From: Patescibacteria group bacterium
GTDB lineage: Bacteria; Patescibacteriota; Minisyncoccia; Phycocordibacterales; UBA1006
Direction: 5' to 3'
DNA length: 47,634 nucleotides
NCBI GenBank assembly: GCA_020428645.1
Contig: JAGQMN010000004.1
Location: 1 to 47,634 of the forward strand
Of the stretch, positions 15,661 through 23,975 are shown piece by piece. A program made the translations under genes and the position numbers. Below the pieces are notes generated by a model. That model was not told the DNA's origin. It searched no databases and saw nothing but the letters and a program-made list of their open reading frames with translations. The stretch's first letter is position 1. Each line of letters begins with the position of its first letter.

Positions 15661-16254
15661 TTATCCGCCAAAATTAAGTATCTCTTCAGCCTTTTGAAAT
15701 ACCTCTTTTTTAGATAAATTACTTACATCAATAACATGTTCCGCAAGTTGCTTCGTTGGAATAACGTATTGTGTGTTCATTGGTAGAATTACCTCTTCAA
15801 AATATGCATCGTTTTTAAAATGAACTCGTCGTTTCCAGCTCATCCGTTGGTCGATATCAAGAAATATAGAAGTCTCAAATAAATTTCGTATACGTTCGTC
15901 ATGTAAGACCAGGTAACCTTCAACCAGCATAACTGGTTTTGGTTGAAATTCTATCTCGATTCGTTTATCCGTCTTTTTGTAATCTGGGTTTAGCTTCTCG
16001 TTCTTTGTCCAAACCATAACGCTCTCACCCTTCTGGAAACTTAGGAGATCTTGATACAGTTGATCTAATCGAAGGGCGTCAGGACTATCCCAGTTGTCAT
16101 GACCTTTGTACTTAGGTACGTCTATTTGTTTCTTGAAGTAATCATCGAGTTGAATCAGACCTATCTGATCAGGATACTTTTCTTGAAGATAAGTACAGAG
16201 GGTTGATTTCCCAGCTCCGCTTGCTCCTGCTATACCGATGAAGATTGGTTTCAT
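15661..16254 (-). CDS. Uridine-kinase-like P-loop kinase
   Basis: Product of 197 residues of the phosphoribulokinase/uridine kinase type: Walker A GIAGASGAGKST (residues 7-18), LIQLDDYFKK at the place of the nucleoside-binding DxDxFY-like segment, HDNWDSPDALRLDQL (the D-x-P motif), and MLVEGYLVL as the Walker B-like strand. The family phosphorylates uridine/cytidine or related small substrates; the exact substrate is open. TATACT (16266-16261) ends 6 nt before the ATG, predicting a leaderless message. The pyrE-pyrF fusion and the nucleoside hydrolase elsewhere fit pyrimidine salvage. Confidence 0.8.
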   Translation of the reverse strand: MKPIFIGIAGASGAGKSTLCTYLQEKYPDQIGLIQLDDYFKKQIDVPKYKGHDNWDSPDALRLDQLYQDLLSFQKGESVMVWTKNEKLNPDYKKTDKRIEIEFQPKPVMLVEGYLVLHDERIRNLFETSIFLDIDQRMSWKRRVHFKNDAYFEEVILPMNTQYVIPTKQLAEHVIDVSNLSKKEVFQKAEEILNFGG

Positions 16255-16267
16255 ATTTCCAGTATAT

Positions 16268-16292
16268 CAAAAATCACCATGTGGTGATTTAA
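16268..16292 (-). terminator. Terminator after the SGNH hydrolase gene
   Basis: AAATCACC-ACAT-GGTGATTT on the minus strand followed by T residues; it overlaps the stop codon of 16289-16933 and lies just before the -10 box of the kinase gene. Confidence 0.75.
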
Positions 16293-16933
16293 TTGAGAAG
16301 AGGCTCAAGATGTTTCCATAGGTTAGTAAATATATACTCGTAGCCATCATCGTTTGCATGTAAACCATCTTCGTATATATACTTTTCAATCCACTCTTCC
16401 TGAGATACTTCTACTGGAATGTATGTAATACCTAAATCATTACAAATATCTTTTGTTACCTGATTGAAGAGTTGTTTTCTTTCGTTTGAGAAGTACGAAA
16501 CACTATTACCAAATGGACTCTGTTTTGGGTAGACTTTCTTCTCATCGTAGTAACCACCCTCAACAAAGAAAATGTGATCAACATCATCCTTCATATTTGC
16601 AAGCAATGAGTGAATTTCTTTTCGATAGTCTTCTGGCTCAGAAACATAGTTATCTGGTTCGTTCACAGCCTTGGCATTGTTACCACCGACGTTGAGTAAG
16701 ATAATTTTTTCAGCATCTCTCCCGTAGGTCTCTAGTTGTTTTTGGTAGGTATTTTGAACGAGGTCGATGGTTGCACCAGATTTCCCAAAATTAAACACTT
16801 CCATTTTTTCTCCAATACCGTTTTCACCATACATTTTTGTGTGGAGTTTTTCCTTGAGTAGTCCAGACCAGCCACCTTTCGTACCACCTACCCCGTATGT
16901 TGAGCTTGAGCCAAAAATAAAGATTTGTTTCAT
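16289..16933 (-). CDS. SGNH/GDSL-family hydrolase
   Basis: Product of 214 residues with the SGNH blocks: block I IFIFGSSSTYGVG (the nucleophile Ser in a GSSS variant of GDS), block II Gly in NFGKSGATIDLV, block III NVGGNNAK (oxyanion Asn) and block V EDGLHANDDGY with the catalytic Asp and His. These enzymes are esterases, lipases or acyl-carbohydrate deacylases; no substrate is indicated. There is no signal peptide, so it should act in the cytoplasm. TATACT (16945-16940 on the minus strand) ends 6 nt before the ATG. Confidence 0.85.
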   Translation of the reverse strand: MKQIFIFGSSSTYGVGGTKGGWSGLLKEKLHTKMYGENGIGEKMEVFNFGKSGATIDLVQNTYQKQLETYGRDAEKIILLNVGGNNAKAVNEPDNYVSEPEDYRKEIHSLLANMKDDVDHIFFVEGGYYDEKKVYPKQSPFGNSVSYFSNERKQLFNQVTKDICNDLGITYIPVEVSQEEWIEKYIYEDGLHANDDGYEYIFTNLWKHLEPLLN

Positions 16934-16947
16934 ACTTGAAGTATACC

Positions 16948-16972
16948 AAAAACCAGCCGAAGCTGGTTTTTG
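16948..16972. terminator. Terminator hairpin
   Basis: AAAAACCAGC-CGAA-GCTGGTTTTT, flanked by A and T runs; placed to stop minus-strand transcription leaving tRNA-Gly before the SGNH gene. Confidence 0.8.
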
Positions 16973-16983
16973 AAAAGTATCAG

Positions 16984-17054
16984 TGCGGATAGGGAGAATC
17001 GAACTCCCGTCTCATCCATGGCAAGGACGTATTCTACCACTTAACTATATCCGC
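16984..17054 (-). tRNA. tRNA-Gly (anticodon GCC)
   Basis: A 71-nt cloverleaf: acceptor GCGGATA and TATCCGC, anticodon stem CGTCC/GGATG with loop TTGCCAT, T-loop TTCGATT, discriminator A, no encoded CCA. Confidence 0.95.
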
Positions 17055-17058
17055 GTGG

Positions 17059-17143
17059 TGCCGAGAGCGGGGGTCGAACCCGCACGCCAATAATTGGCAA
17101 GGGATTTTAAGTCCCTCGTGTCTACCAATTCCACCATCTCGGC
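17059..17143 (-). tRNA. tRNA-Leu (anticodon TAA)
   Basis: An 85-nt class II tRNA: acceptor GCCGAGA and TCTCGGC, anticodon loop CTTAAAA, long variable arm, T-loop TTCGACC, discriminator A, no encoded CCA. Four bases separate it from tRNA-Gly. A decayed copy of its 5' part lies upstream at 17202-17242. Confidence 0.95.
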
Positions 17144-17201
17144 ATATGTATTATTTTGCACTCAATAGATATTAGGCTAATTATCTACACTAAATAAGAC
17201 A

Positions 17202-17242
17202 CTCGTGTCTACCGCTACATAATTTCCTGCACCATCTCGGCA
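17202..17242 (-). pseudogene. Decayed 5' fragment of tRNA-Leu(TAA)
   Basis: Shares CTCGTGTCTACC and CACCATCTCGGCA (plus-strand reading) with the intact tRNA next door, but the bases between are replaced by a longer unrelated stretch. It lies about 60 bp upstream of the intact gene in the same orientation and cannot fold as a tRNA. Confidence 0.7.
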
Positions 17243-17297
17243 TGATTGATATTATACATGGATTTGTTATTTCGTTAATTATTAATATACTAAAGGT

Positions 17298-17723
17298 ATG
17301 AAAAAAGGTGTTGATTATGTTGGTGTTGGTGTTGGAGCTCTCATTAAAAATGAAAATAATGAGTATTTTCTCTCAAAGAGAGGTATGGGTTGTCGAAATG
17401 AAGTAGGCACCTGGGAATTTCCGGGTGGGGGTGTAGAGTTTGGAGATTCTCTTGAAGAAACGATCATTAGGGAAATGGATGAAGAGTACAACCTTAAAAT
17501 TAAAGTACTCGATCTTGTTAAAACCGTTGACCATATGATTCCCAACGAAAGTCAACACTGGGTGGCTATTACGTTTTTATGTGAAATTGTTTCTGGAGAA
17601 CCACACATTAATGAACCCGATAAGTGTAGTCAAATTGGTTGGTTTTCTTTACATGAGATTGAATCAATGAATTTATCAATTATTAGTAGAGATGGTTTTA
17701 ATTGGTTGAAAGATCATTTATAA
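17298..17723 (+). CDS. Nudix hydrolase
   Basis: Product of 141 residues that removes a nucleoside-diphosphate-linked group from an unknown substrate. The Nudix box is GGGVEFGDSLEETIIREMDE followed by EYNL: all acidic metal ligands are present, but the usual Gly after EE-x is Asn. The N-terminal strand VGVGALIKNENNEYFLSKR and the spacing are typical of the NTP-pyrophosphohydrolase/MutT type. TATACT (17286-17291) ends 6 nt before the ATG, so the message is probably leaderless. A long hairpin follows. Confidence 0.9.
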   Translation: MKKGVDYVGVGVGALIKNENNEYFLSKRGMGCRNEVGTWEFPGGGVEFGDSLEETIIREMDEEYNLKIKVLDLVKTVDHMIPNESQHWVAITFLCEIVSGEPHINEPDKCSQIGWFSLHEIESMNLSIISRDGFNWLKDHL

Positions 17724-17727
17724 AAAA

Positions 17728-17765
17728 CTCAAAAATAAAAACCTAAAAAGGTTTTTATTTTTGAG
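17728..17765 (+). terminator. Terminator after the Nudix gene
   Basis: Seventeen-base arms, CTCAAAAATAAAAACCT and AGGTTTTTATTTTTGAG, around AAA. The right arm reaches the end of the convergent tRNA-Cys gene, so it can serve both strands. Confidence 0.85.
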
Positions 17766-17835
17766 GCGTGGGCGGGAATCGAACCCGCGCATGGCGGTTT
17801 TGCAGACCGCAGCGTTACCACTTCGCCACCACGCC
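17764..17835 (-). tRNA. tRNA-Cys (anticodon GCA)
   Basis: A 72-nt cloverleaf: acceptor GGCGTGG and CCACGCC, anticodon loop CTGCAAA, T-loop TTCGATT, discriminator U as is normal for tRNA-Cys, no encoded CCA. It lies 9 bp after the rbfA stop in the same direction and may be read from that operon. Confidence 0.95.
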
Positions 17836-17844
17836 ATGCAAAGT

Positions 17845-18192
17845 TTAAGCTTTGCTGCCACCTACATTATCAGCTTTGAGGAGCTGGTCAACGTGTTGAC
17901 GATTTTTCTCTCCGTAGTCAATGTGAAATTCAATAAACGGTACAACACGTGTAATAATTCTCTTTTTCATAAAATCACGAGCGTCCCACTTCCGTCGATT
18001 CAGGAATTCAATAACCGCATGCTCATGATCAGTAGGGAAGACCGATATATAGACAATGACGTTTTTGAGATCTGGGCTGATATCGCACCGTGTTACCGTA
18101 ACCATCGATTGTTTATTTGATTCACGTTCTATAAACTCTGCTAATGTTTTGGTAAGTTCTTTATTCAATTTTGCAAGTCGAGCATCCTTCAT
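17845..18192 (-). CDS. rbfA: Ribosome-binding factor A
   Basis: 30S maturation factor with a KH-like fold. Product of 115 residues from ATG 18192 (MKDARLAKLNKELTKTLAEF), one base after the infB stop; the frame extends into infB but translational coupling favours this start. Family features: the N-terminal helix with ELTKTLAEFIER, VTVTRCDISPDLKNVIVYIS and the C-terminal VVPFIEFHIDYGEKN (consensus P-x-L-x-F-x-D). The infB-rbfA order is conserved widely in bacteria. Confidence 0.93.
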   Translation of the reverse strand: MKDARLAKLNKELTKTLAEFIERESNKQSMVTVTRCDISPDLKNVIVYISVFPTDHEHAVIEFLNRRKWDARDFMKKRIITRVVPFIEFHIDYGEKNRQHVDQLLKADNVGGSKA

Positions 18193-18193
18193 A

Positions 18194-19693
18194 CTACTTA
18201 ATCTCAGTGACAAAGGTTACCACCTGTTCACCTGATACAACCTCATGATCGGTGGTAATCATAATTCCACATTCAGTACCATTTCCGGATACGCGTTCAA
18301 CGGTTTGTTTACCTTGTTGAATACCCGAAATGATTCCGCGACCTGTTTCATTTCCATCTTTATTCATAAACTTACATTTCTCACCAACCGCGAGTGTTCC
18401 TTCGGTTACCGTACCACCAACGAGCGCTTGTCCCTTTTGGTGTGAAAACGTTTTTAATACCTTCAGTGAACCCATAACCGTATCAGTTTGTTTTTTAATT
18501 CTTCGTTCCTCGTACAGCTCTTCACACCATTCCGTCAATTTGTAAATGATATCGAATATTTTAATGGTTAATCCATCATATTCATTGAGATTTTTAATGT
18601 TTGCATCTTCTTCAACATGGAAACCAATGATCACTGTATTTAGATCAGAGAGTGACAGCTTTACATCTGATTCGTTGATCGAACCGGTCTCACATTTAAT
18701 TATTTTAAAGATAACATCATCAGTTGTCATCTTTTCAATTTGTTCACGAATAGCTTCACCGGTACCTGCAACATCAGTTTTAAGAATGACGGGGATCAGC
18801 GCGACACCTTCGGGTACCTCGGTAATATCTTGGTATTCACGTAATTCAGCTTCAATATCCTTGAATTCGAGAATTGCTTGCTCAGCATCTTTCTTGGTTT
18901 CAAAAGTGGCAAAACGACTTCCAACACTTGGCAATTTGTTAAATCCAACCAGTTGAATAGGTGAAGAAAAATAGGCAGTATCAATGTCGTTTCCTGCAAA
19001 ATCTCGTAGCATACGGGTTGGTGTAACCGAATCGTCTACAACCACAAATTGCCCTTTACTAATCGATCCGTCTTTAATAACCATCGTTGCTGATATCCCT
19101 TCTTTGGGATCTCGATGTGATTCAATCACAAACCCGGTTGCGAGTTTTTCAGGCTGACCTTTCATTTCCTCCATCTCGGCGAGGATGAGGAGTGATTCGA
19201 GAAGGTCATCAACTCCCGTCCCTGCCTTTGCCGAAATGAGGTTCACCGGAACATCACCACCGTATCCTTCAACGTAAATACCTTCTTCGAGGAGTTCAGT
19301 TTTTACTTTCTCTGGTTGTGCTGCTGGTTTATCAATTTTGTTGATGGCAACAATAAATGGGATGTTATTCTTCTTGATGACCTCAATTGCATGTTTGGTT
19401 TGTGTCTTGACACCATCTTCCGCTGATACAATCAAAATTGCAATGTCAGCAATACTTCCACCACGGTGACGCATGGTATCAAACGCTGCGTGCCCTGGAG
19501 TATCGAGAAAGGTGATACGTTTACCGCCATCGAGTTCAACCTCATACGTTCCAATGTGCTGGGTAATACCGCCAGCCTCACCATCAACAATATTTGTTTT
19601 TCTGATGTAGTCTAAAAGGCTCGACTTTCCATGGTCGACGTGTCCCATAATGGCAACGACAGGAGATCGTTCAGTTGTTGTTGGTGGTGTCAT
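18194..19693 (-). CDS. infB: Translation initiation factor IF-2 (short form)
   Basis: GTPase that brings initiator tRNA to the 30S subunit. G1 GHVDHGKSS, G2 GGITQHIG, G3 DTPGHAAF, G4 NKID and G5 SAK are intact, followed by the domain II/III and the C2 fMet-tRNA-binding domain (VMGSLKVLKTF, EKCKFMNKDG, GTECGIMITTD). The protein has 499 residues and starts 10 residues before G1: the whole N-terminal region found in E. coli IF-2 (about 390 residues) is absent, as expected for a reduced genome. It follows the DUF4446 gene by 18 bp. Confidence 0.95.
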   Translation of the reverse strand: MTPPTTTERSPVVAIMGHVDHGKSSLLDYIRKTNIVDGEAGGITQHIGTYEVELDGGKRITFLDTPGHAAFDTMRHRGGSIADIAILIVSAEDGVKTQTKHAIEVIKKNNIPFIVAINKIDKPAAQPEKVKTELLEEGIYVEGYGGDVPVNLISAKAGTGVDDLLESLLILAEMEEMKGQPEKLATGFVIESHRDPKEGISATMVIKDGSISKGQFVVVDDSVTPTRMLRDFAGNDIDTAYFSSPIQLVGFNKLPSVGSRFATFETKKDAEQAILEFKDIEAELREYQDITEVPEGVALIPVILKTDVAGTGEAIREQIEKMTTDDVIFKIIKCETGSINESDVKLSLSDLNTVIIGFHVEEDANIKNLNEYDGLTIKIFDIIYKLTEWCEELYEERRIKKQTDTVMGSLKVLKTFSHQKGQALVGGTVTEGTLAVGEKCKFMNKDGNETGRGIISGIQQGKQTVERVSGNGTECGIMITTDHEVVSGEQVVTFVTEIK

Positions 19694-19711
19694 AACGTGT
19701 GTGTTGATAGA

Positions 19712-20158
19712 TTACTGTTTGCTTTGCGCGAGCGCAGCTTTTTCTTCGTCGGTGAGGGTGTAGCTCGACTGTCCGTTTTCAATTGGTTTTGCAAAAACAT
19801 TTATCCGTTCACGCGCATACAGTGACGAAATAATAACCCCATTATTTTTTTTATCGGTGAGCGCCACGGCAAAACTCTGGTTGCCACCCGTTTCTTTGAA
19901 TGGGTTGAATCTCACGACACCGATATTATGAATAGCATTCATAGCGTCTTCTTGTATCTGTGTAATTTCGAGACGCTGTTTTTCTAGCGTCGTAAGAGCA
20001 TCTTTCACTAATCTATTGTTTTCCTTGATAATTGATTCGAGACTCCCTGACTGACCGCGGGTCAATTGTTTGATACGGTACATCGTCATTCCGAGAAACA
20101 TCCCAAGAACAACCACCAACAAACCAAGTATTCCAATAGTAATAGTGAGCGTATTCAT
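19712..20158 (-). CDS. DUF4446 family membrane protein
   Basis: Product of 148 residues from ATG 20158 (MNTLTITIGILGLLVVVLGM). One N-terminal span is followed by a coiled region (SGSLESIIKENNRLVKDALT) and the family core IHNIGVVRFNPFKETGGNQS, then FAVALTDKKNNGVIISSLYA. The frame continues far upstream, but that sequence overlaps the opposite-strand cysteine desulfurase and is not plausible protein. TAGTAT ends 7 nt before this ATG; ATG 20167 would overlap that box. Function of the family is unknown. Leads into infB-rbfA. Confidence 0.85.
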   Translation of the reverse strand: MNTLTITIGILGLLVVVLGMFLGMTMYRIKQLTRGQSGSLESIIKENNRLVKDALTTLEKQRLEITQIQEDAMNAIHNIGVVRFNPFKETGGNQSFAVALTDKKNNGVIISSLYARERINVFAKPIENGQSSYTLTDEEKAALAQSKQ

Positions 20159-20220
20159 ACTAGGCATACTATCGTATGATGACTTTATTTTCAATACGAA
20201 ATCATTTACAATCCGGCTAT

Positions 20221-21435
20221 ATGTTTCTGGTTCAAAACAAGAGAATATATCTTGACCACGCTTCGGCAACGCCGATCGACGCACGCGTATATAACGATAT
20301 GAAACCGTATTTAGAGGAAAAGTTTCATAATCCAAGTGCGCTTTATACAGAAGCCGTGGAAACACGAGCGGTGATTGAAGCAGCACGTCATACGGTTGCT
20401 GACTTATTGCGAGCACGACCACAGGAAATCGTGTTTGTTGATGGTGCAACCGAAGGTAACAACATGGCGATACTAGGTACTGTACGTGCATGGCAAAAAC
20501 AACACCATGGTGAGGTACCCCATGTGATTACCACATCTATTGAACATGCGTCTGTATACGAAGTATGTCGGCATCTCGAAAACGAGGGAGTCCAGGTAAC
20601 CTATCTGAATGTTGATACCGAAGGTCAGATTCACCTCCAAGAATTAAAACAATCAATAACACCCAACACAGTTGTTGTTTCAATTGGATACGTGAATGGT
20701 GAGATCGGTACTATCCAAGATATAAGAGGTGTGATGAAGGCTGTTCGTCACTATCGGAAACATAACACCTCATCATATCCGTATGTTCATACAGATGCAG
20801 TACAGGCCGTGAACTATGTTGAAGAGATTGGTGTACCACAGCTTGGTGTCGACCTCATGGTGATTAATGCTGCAAAAATCTATGGTCCTAAAAAAATTGC
20901 TACGCTGTACGTAAAAACAGGGGTAGCTATTGAACCAATACTCTACGGTGGTAATCAGGAGCGCACCTTGCGTTCGGGTACTGAACATGTTGCTGGAATT
21001 GTTGGTATGGCGCGCTCGCTCTCGCTCGCGCGCAAACACCAACCATCAGAATCACTTCGTCTTACATCAATAAAAAACTATTTCGTCTCAAAATTACAAG
21101 ACAATTTCCCTGACATTGTTATTAATGCAAGCGACGGTGAATCAATTCCAAATATTGTGAATGTAACGTTTCCACATATCTCTCATGAAGAGATCGTTAT
21201 CCGCCTCGATGCACAGGGAATTATGTGTAGCGTAAAGTCTGCCTGCAAGGCGGGGGAAGATGGTGATTCGCACGTGATTCAGGCGATCACAAACGGCGCT
21301 GATCGTCCAACTGGCTCAATCAGGTTTTCAATGGGTCGTACAACCACGAAACGTGATATTGATCGAACATTCCGGGCACTTCATACTATTGTGCATAGCA
21401 TGAACGATACCTATACCAAATACTACCAATCCTAG
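20221..21435 (+). CDS. Cysteine desulfurase (NifS/IscS-like)
   Basis: PLP enzyme that takes sulfur from cysteine for Fe-S clusters or tRNA thiolation. ATG 20221 gives 404 residues starting MFLVQNKRIYLDHASATPID, the normal NifS beginning; an upstream in-frame ATG (20176) adds an atypical extension. TACAAT ends 8 nt before 20221. Visible features: TTSIEHASV (cofactor-stacking His), VHTDAVQAV (Asp), PLP Lys in NAAKIYGPKKIATLYV and the active-site Cys loop SVKSACKAGEDGDS. The residue before the PLP Lys is Ala where His is usual (SAHKIYGPKG). No iscU or thiI partner is present. Confidence 0.88.
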   Translation: MFLVQNKRIYLDHASATPIDARVYNDMKPYLEEKFHNPSALYTEAVETRAVIEAARHTVADLLRARPQEIVFVDGATEGNNMAILGTVRAWQKQHHGEVPHVITTSIEHASVYEVCRHLENEGVQVTYLNVDTEGQIHLQELKQSITPNTVVVSIGYVNGEIGTIQDIRGVMKAVRHYRKHNTSSYPYVHTDAVQAVNYVEEIGVPQLGVDLMVINAAKIYGPKKIATLYVKTGVAIEPILYGGNQERTLRSGTEHVAGIVGMARSLSLARKHQPSESLRLTSIKNYFVSKLQDNFPDIVINASDGESIPNIVNVTFPHISHEEIVIRLDAQGIMCSVKSACKAGEDGDSHVIQAITNGADRPTGSIRFSMGRTTTKRDIDRTFRALHTIVHSMNDTYTKYYQS

Positions 21436-21460
21436 TATTCTAAAGTGCTATACTGGTACC

Positions 21461-22528
21461 ATGAAAATACTCCTCAGTATCATTATTATTGTTCTCCTTG
21501 TTGTGCTCGGATGGTTTGGATACCAGTACCAACAAACACAACATACTGTTACTGCATTACATCAAACGCTATTAGCTACTGAACAGGATGGTGAACAAGT
21601 AGAGAGTTTACGTGAAAATGTACGTCGCCTTAAAGAACAGCTCACACAACAAAATGAAGAAGACAGAATCTACACTATTCTGGCTGGTGGTGACATCATG
21701 CTCGATCGTGGGGTAGAAGGAAAAATTAAAAGCCTTGGTCGCAATTACAACTTTGCATTTGATTTGATTCGTGATGATCTCAATCATGCTGACCTCGTTT
21801 TTGCAAACCTCGAAGGATCAATCAGTAACGTAGGTGTTGATACTGGCAAGGCGTATTCGTTTCGATTTGAACCTGAAACTGCACAGAGCCTCTATACAGC
21901 CGGAATTGATATCGTGTCACTAGCCAACAATCACATGCTCGATTGGGGAAGGGATTCGTTGTGTGATACAACGAAACACCTAGCTCAAGCTGGAGTCCAC
22001 TTTGTCGGTGCTGGATGTACCGCTGATGAAGCTGAGACACCATACATTATTGAACTCGGAACTACACGTGTTGCATTTTTAGCCTACACCGAATTTTACC
22101 AAGGAGCACACGCGGTGGGTGACAAGCCGGGTATGACTGAATGGAATGTGGACAAGATTACAGAACGTATTACATCAATCAAACAGCAACCTGATATTGA
22201 TCTCGTCATGGTATCGATGCATTGGGGGATCGAGTACGAACCACGCGCCAGTACATCACAGGTAACTCTTGGTCAAACGTTCATTGATGCAGGTGCAGAT
22301 GTAGTGATTGGTCACCATCCACATGTGGTTGAAGAAATCGAACGGTATGGAGATGGGTGGATTATTTATTCGCTTGGGAACTTTGTTTTTGATCAATCAT
22401 GGTCAACAGAAACGATGAGAGGATTAGTAGCAGAAATCCAAGTACAAAATGGTCGCGTGTACGATATCATTCCACACTCAATACAGTTAAATGATCACTA
22501 TCAACCGTACATGGTAGACGAAATATAG
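21461..22528 (+). CDS. CapA-like metallophosphatase-fold protein, membrane anchored
   Basis: Product of 355 residues. One N-terminal span (about 3-22, ILLSIIIIVLLVVLGWFGY), a coiled coil (about 30-65) and a CapA/PGA-synthesis domain: AGGDIMLDRGVEG, FANLEGSIS, LANNHMLDWG, SMHWGIEYEP, VIGHHPHVVEEIE and YSLGNFVFDQ. These carry the metal ligands of the calcineurin-like fold. CapA is needed for poly-gamma-glutamate export in Bacillus, but the wider family acts on varied cell-surface targets. An extended -10 TGCTATACT ends 6 nt before the ATG. The stop is 2 bp before the next Nudix gene. Confidence 0.85.
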   Translation: MKILLSIIIIVLLVVLGWFGYQYQQTQHTVTALHQTLLATEQDGEQVESLRENVRRLKEQLTQQNEEDRIYTILAGGDIMLDRGVEGKIKSLGRNYNFAFDLIRDDLNHADLVFANLEGSISNVGVDTGKAYSFRFEPETAQSLYTAGIDIVSLANNHMLDWGRDSLCDTTKHLAQAGVHFVGAGCTADEAETPYIIELGTTRVAFLAYTEFYQGAHAVGDKPGMTEWNVDKITERITSIKQQPDIDLVMVSMHWGIEYEPRASTSQVTLGQTFIDAGADVVIGHHPHVVEEIERYGDGWIIYSLGNFVFDQSWSTETMRGLVAEIQVQNGRVYDIIPHSIQLNDHYQPYMVDEI

Positions 22529-22530
22529 TT

Positions 22531-23052
22531 ATGAAAACATTACCACAAGCCACACTCATATACCTCGTTCGTGATGGTCAGATACTTCTCGGTCTCAAAC
22601 AGAAAAAAGTCGCTGCAGGTAAACGCTCAGGCTACGGAGGAAAACAGGAATCAGGTGATGTATCAATGCACCACACTGCTGTGCGTGAACTCTTTGAGGA
22701 AACAGGTGAAGGTATTAGTGCAGAACCGCATGACATGATACCTCAGGCGGTTATAGATTTTACGCTCAAAAATTCAGAAGGTAACCATTTTGCGATGCGT
22801 GTCTTTATTTATCTTTTAGAAAAATTTTCAGGTGAACCGTGTGATTCTGATGAAATGAAAGACCACCAGTGGTTCGATGTGGATAGTATACCGTACGATA
22901 ATATGCTCGTTGATAACCAACTCTACCTACCCAAGGTGCTCAATAAGGAATACTTTACCGCCGAGATAGTTTCAGAGGCTGGTGAGGTAGTGCGTGCTGA
23001 TTTTGTACAAAAAACCAAAGAAGAAATACAAGAACTATTTAGTACATATTAA
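22531..23052 (+). CDS. Nudix hydrolase, MutT/MTH1-like
   Basis: Product of 173 residues. The region around the Nudix box reads GKRSGYGGKQESGDVSMHHT then AVRELFEETGEG, which follows the pattern of MTH1-type 8-oxo-purine nucleotide sanitising enzymes (GKWNGFGGKVQEGE...REL-EE-G). The substrate call is by resemblance only. ATTPQ-like start MKTLPQATLIYLVRDGQILL is normal. Two bases after the CapA-like gene, so co-transcribed with it, and followed by a terminator. Confidence 0.88.
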   Translation: MKTLPQATLIYLVRDGQILLGLKQKKVAAGKRSGYGGKQESGDVSMHHTAVRELFEETGEGISAEPHDMIPQAVIDFTLKNSEGNHFAMRVFIYLLEKFSGEPCDSDEMKDHQWFDVDSIPYDNMLVDNQLYLPKVLNKEYFTAEIVSEAGEVVRADFVQKTKEEIQELFSTY

Positions 23053-23083
23053 AAACAGCTACATTTGACTAGTTGTTTTTAAA
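23050..23083 (+). terminator. Terminator after the MTH1-like gene
   Basis: TTAAAAACA...TGTTTTTAA arms around a partly paired centre (AGCTA/TAGT), with a T run in the right arm; it overlaps the stop codon. Confidence 0.7.
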
Positions 23084-23119
23084 TGGTATTTTTAGTAGTG
23101 AATTCTAAATTTCTAACAA

Positions 23120-23836
23120 TTGAAAACACTAAAGCTCTTTTTCCGACAGTATGGAATGCAAACCTTTTTTATTGTACTTTCAGCTGTACAGATTGTAGGT
23201 ATGATTTGGTATTCTTGGAAACAAGGGTGTCAAATGCGAACCTCAACAGAAGGTTTAATTTCAACATACTTCTTCCTAAATACGTTATACGTTGTTGTAA
23301 TGCTCATTCTTTTACACCGATCATTACAAGAATTGTTACAGATAGTGAAATATGAACCTAATGAAAAACACGTAAAAGGAATATTTAATTTATACGTCAT
23401 TCTTCCAATTTTTTGGTTAGGATTAGTGATTTATATTCTTTTTAGCTTGTTGATAATTTTTGATGATTCTCGAAAACAATTTTGGAGTGTTAATGATTTG
23501 TATACTATTGCGACAGTAATAGGTATGCTCACTATAAGCTTATACTTTTTGCGAAATACAATTCGAAGAAAAGGATGGCTCGATCCGTATGTGAAAGCGG
23601 CAATTGCTTCATGTGCAAAAGGTGTACCGCAAGTATTTATGGCTCTTGAAATGTTACATGGTGCGGATGGTATTCCATGGAGTGCGATTTTGATCTACCA
23701 TGGTTTATTCATTCCACGTACGATTCAAATTAGTTACCTCTTTTACAAGAACACAAAAGATAAAAATGCCAAAGGTGCATTAATCGCTGAAAGTATTAAT
23801 TGGATCACATGGATTTTCGTAACCGTTGCAAAATAA
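23120..23836 (+). CDS. Polytopic membrane protein, paralogue of 26736-27395
   Basis: Product of 238 residues from a TTG at 23120; ATG 23156 would remove 12 residues before the first span. About six to seven spans are visible. The C-terminal half holds CAKGVPQVFMALEMLHG, IYHGLFIPRTIQISYLFYKN and ESINWITWIFVTV. The same landmarks, in order, occur in the gene at 26736 (KSIPQFGLGILMIIQGSG, GHVSILMRLIIIWSEKKN, EWNLISWAFVTLV). The Lys-x-x-Pro-Gln motif recalls PQ-loop proteins, but this is a loose resemblance. No function can be assigned. The two copies flank clpB. Confidence 0.75.
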   Translation: MKTLKLFFRQYGMQTFFIVLSAVQIVGMIWYSWKQGCQMRTSTEGLISTYFFLNTLYVVVMLILLHRSLQELLQIVKYEPNEKHVKGIFNLYVILPIFWLGLVIYILFSLLIIFDDSRKQFWSVNDLYTIATVIGMLTISLYFLRNTIRRKGWLDPYVKAAIASCAKGVPQVFMALEMLHGADGIPWSAILIYHGLFIPRTIQISYLFYKNTKDKNAKGALIAESINWITWIFVTVAK

Positions 23837-23841
23837 CAATA

Positions 23842-23882
23842 AAAAAAGCCAAGTATTGCGCACTGCAAGAAAGGCTTTTTTA
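23842..23882 (+). terminator. Terminator after the membrane protein gene
   Basis: AAAAAAGCC and GGCTTTTTT arms with a 22-nt partly structured loop, just after the stop codon. Confidence 0.65.
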
Positions 23883-23907
23883 CATGAATTTCATATATAT
23901 GAAAAAC

Positions 23908-23935
23908 TTGTAAAAAACATGACTCGGTATATACT
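23908..23935 (+). promoter_or_regulatory. Putative clpB promoter
   Basis: TTGTAA (23908-23913), 16-bp spacer, TATACT (23930-23935). The clpB ATG is 40 nt beyond. No CIRCE or HrcA-type inverted repeat was seen. Confidence 0.5.
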
Positions 23936-23975
23936 TCTAGTATACAAACCATTATTCATTTATACTGAAACTACC

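Noticed and set aside
17761-18120. Plus-strand ORF over tRNA-Cys and rbfA
   Set aside because: The opposite strand carries a clear tRNA and a recognisable RbfA protein, so this is a shadow frame.
20159-20491. N-terminal extension of the DUF4446 frame
   Set aside because: It overlaps the start of the divergent cysteine desulfurase and reads as non-protein-like sequence; a -10 box fits the start at 20158.
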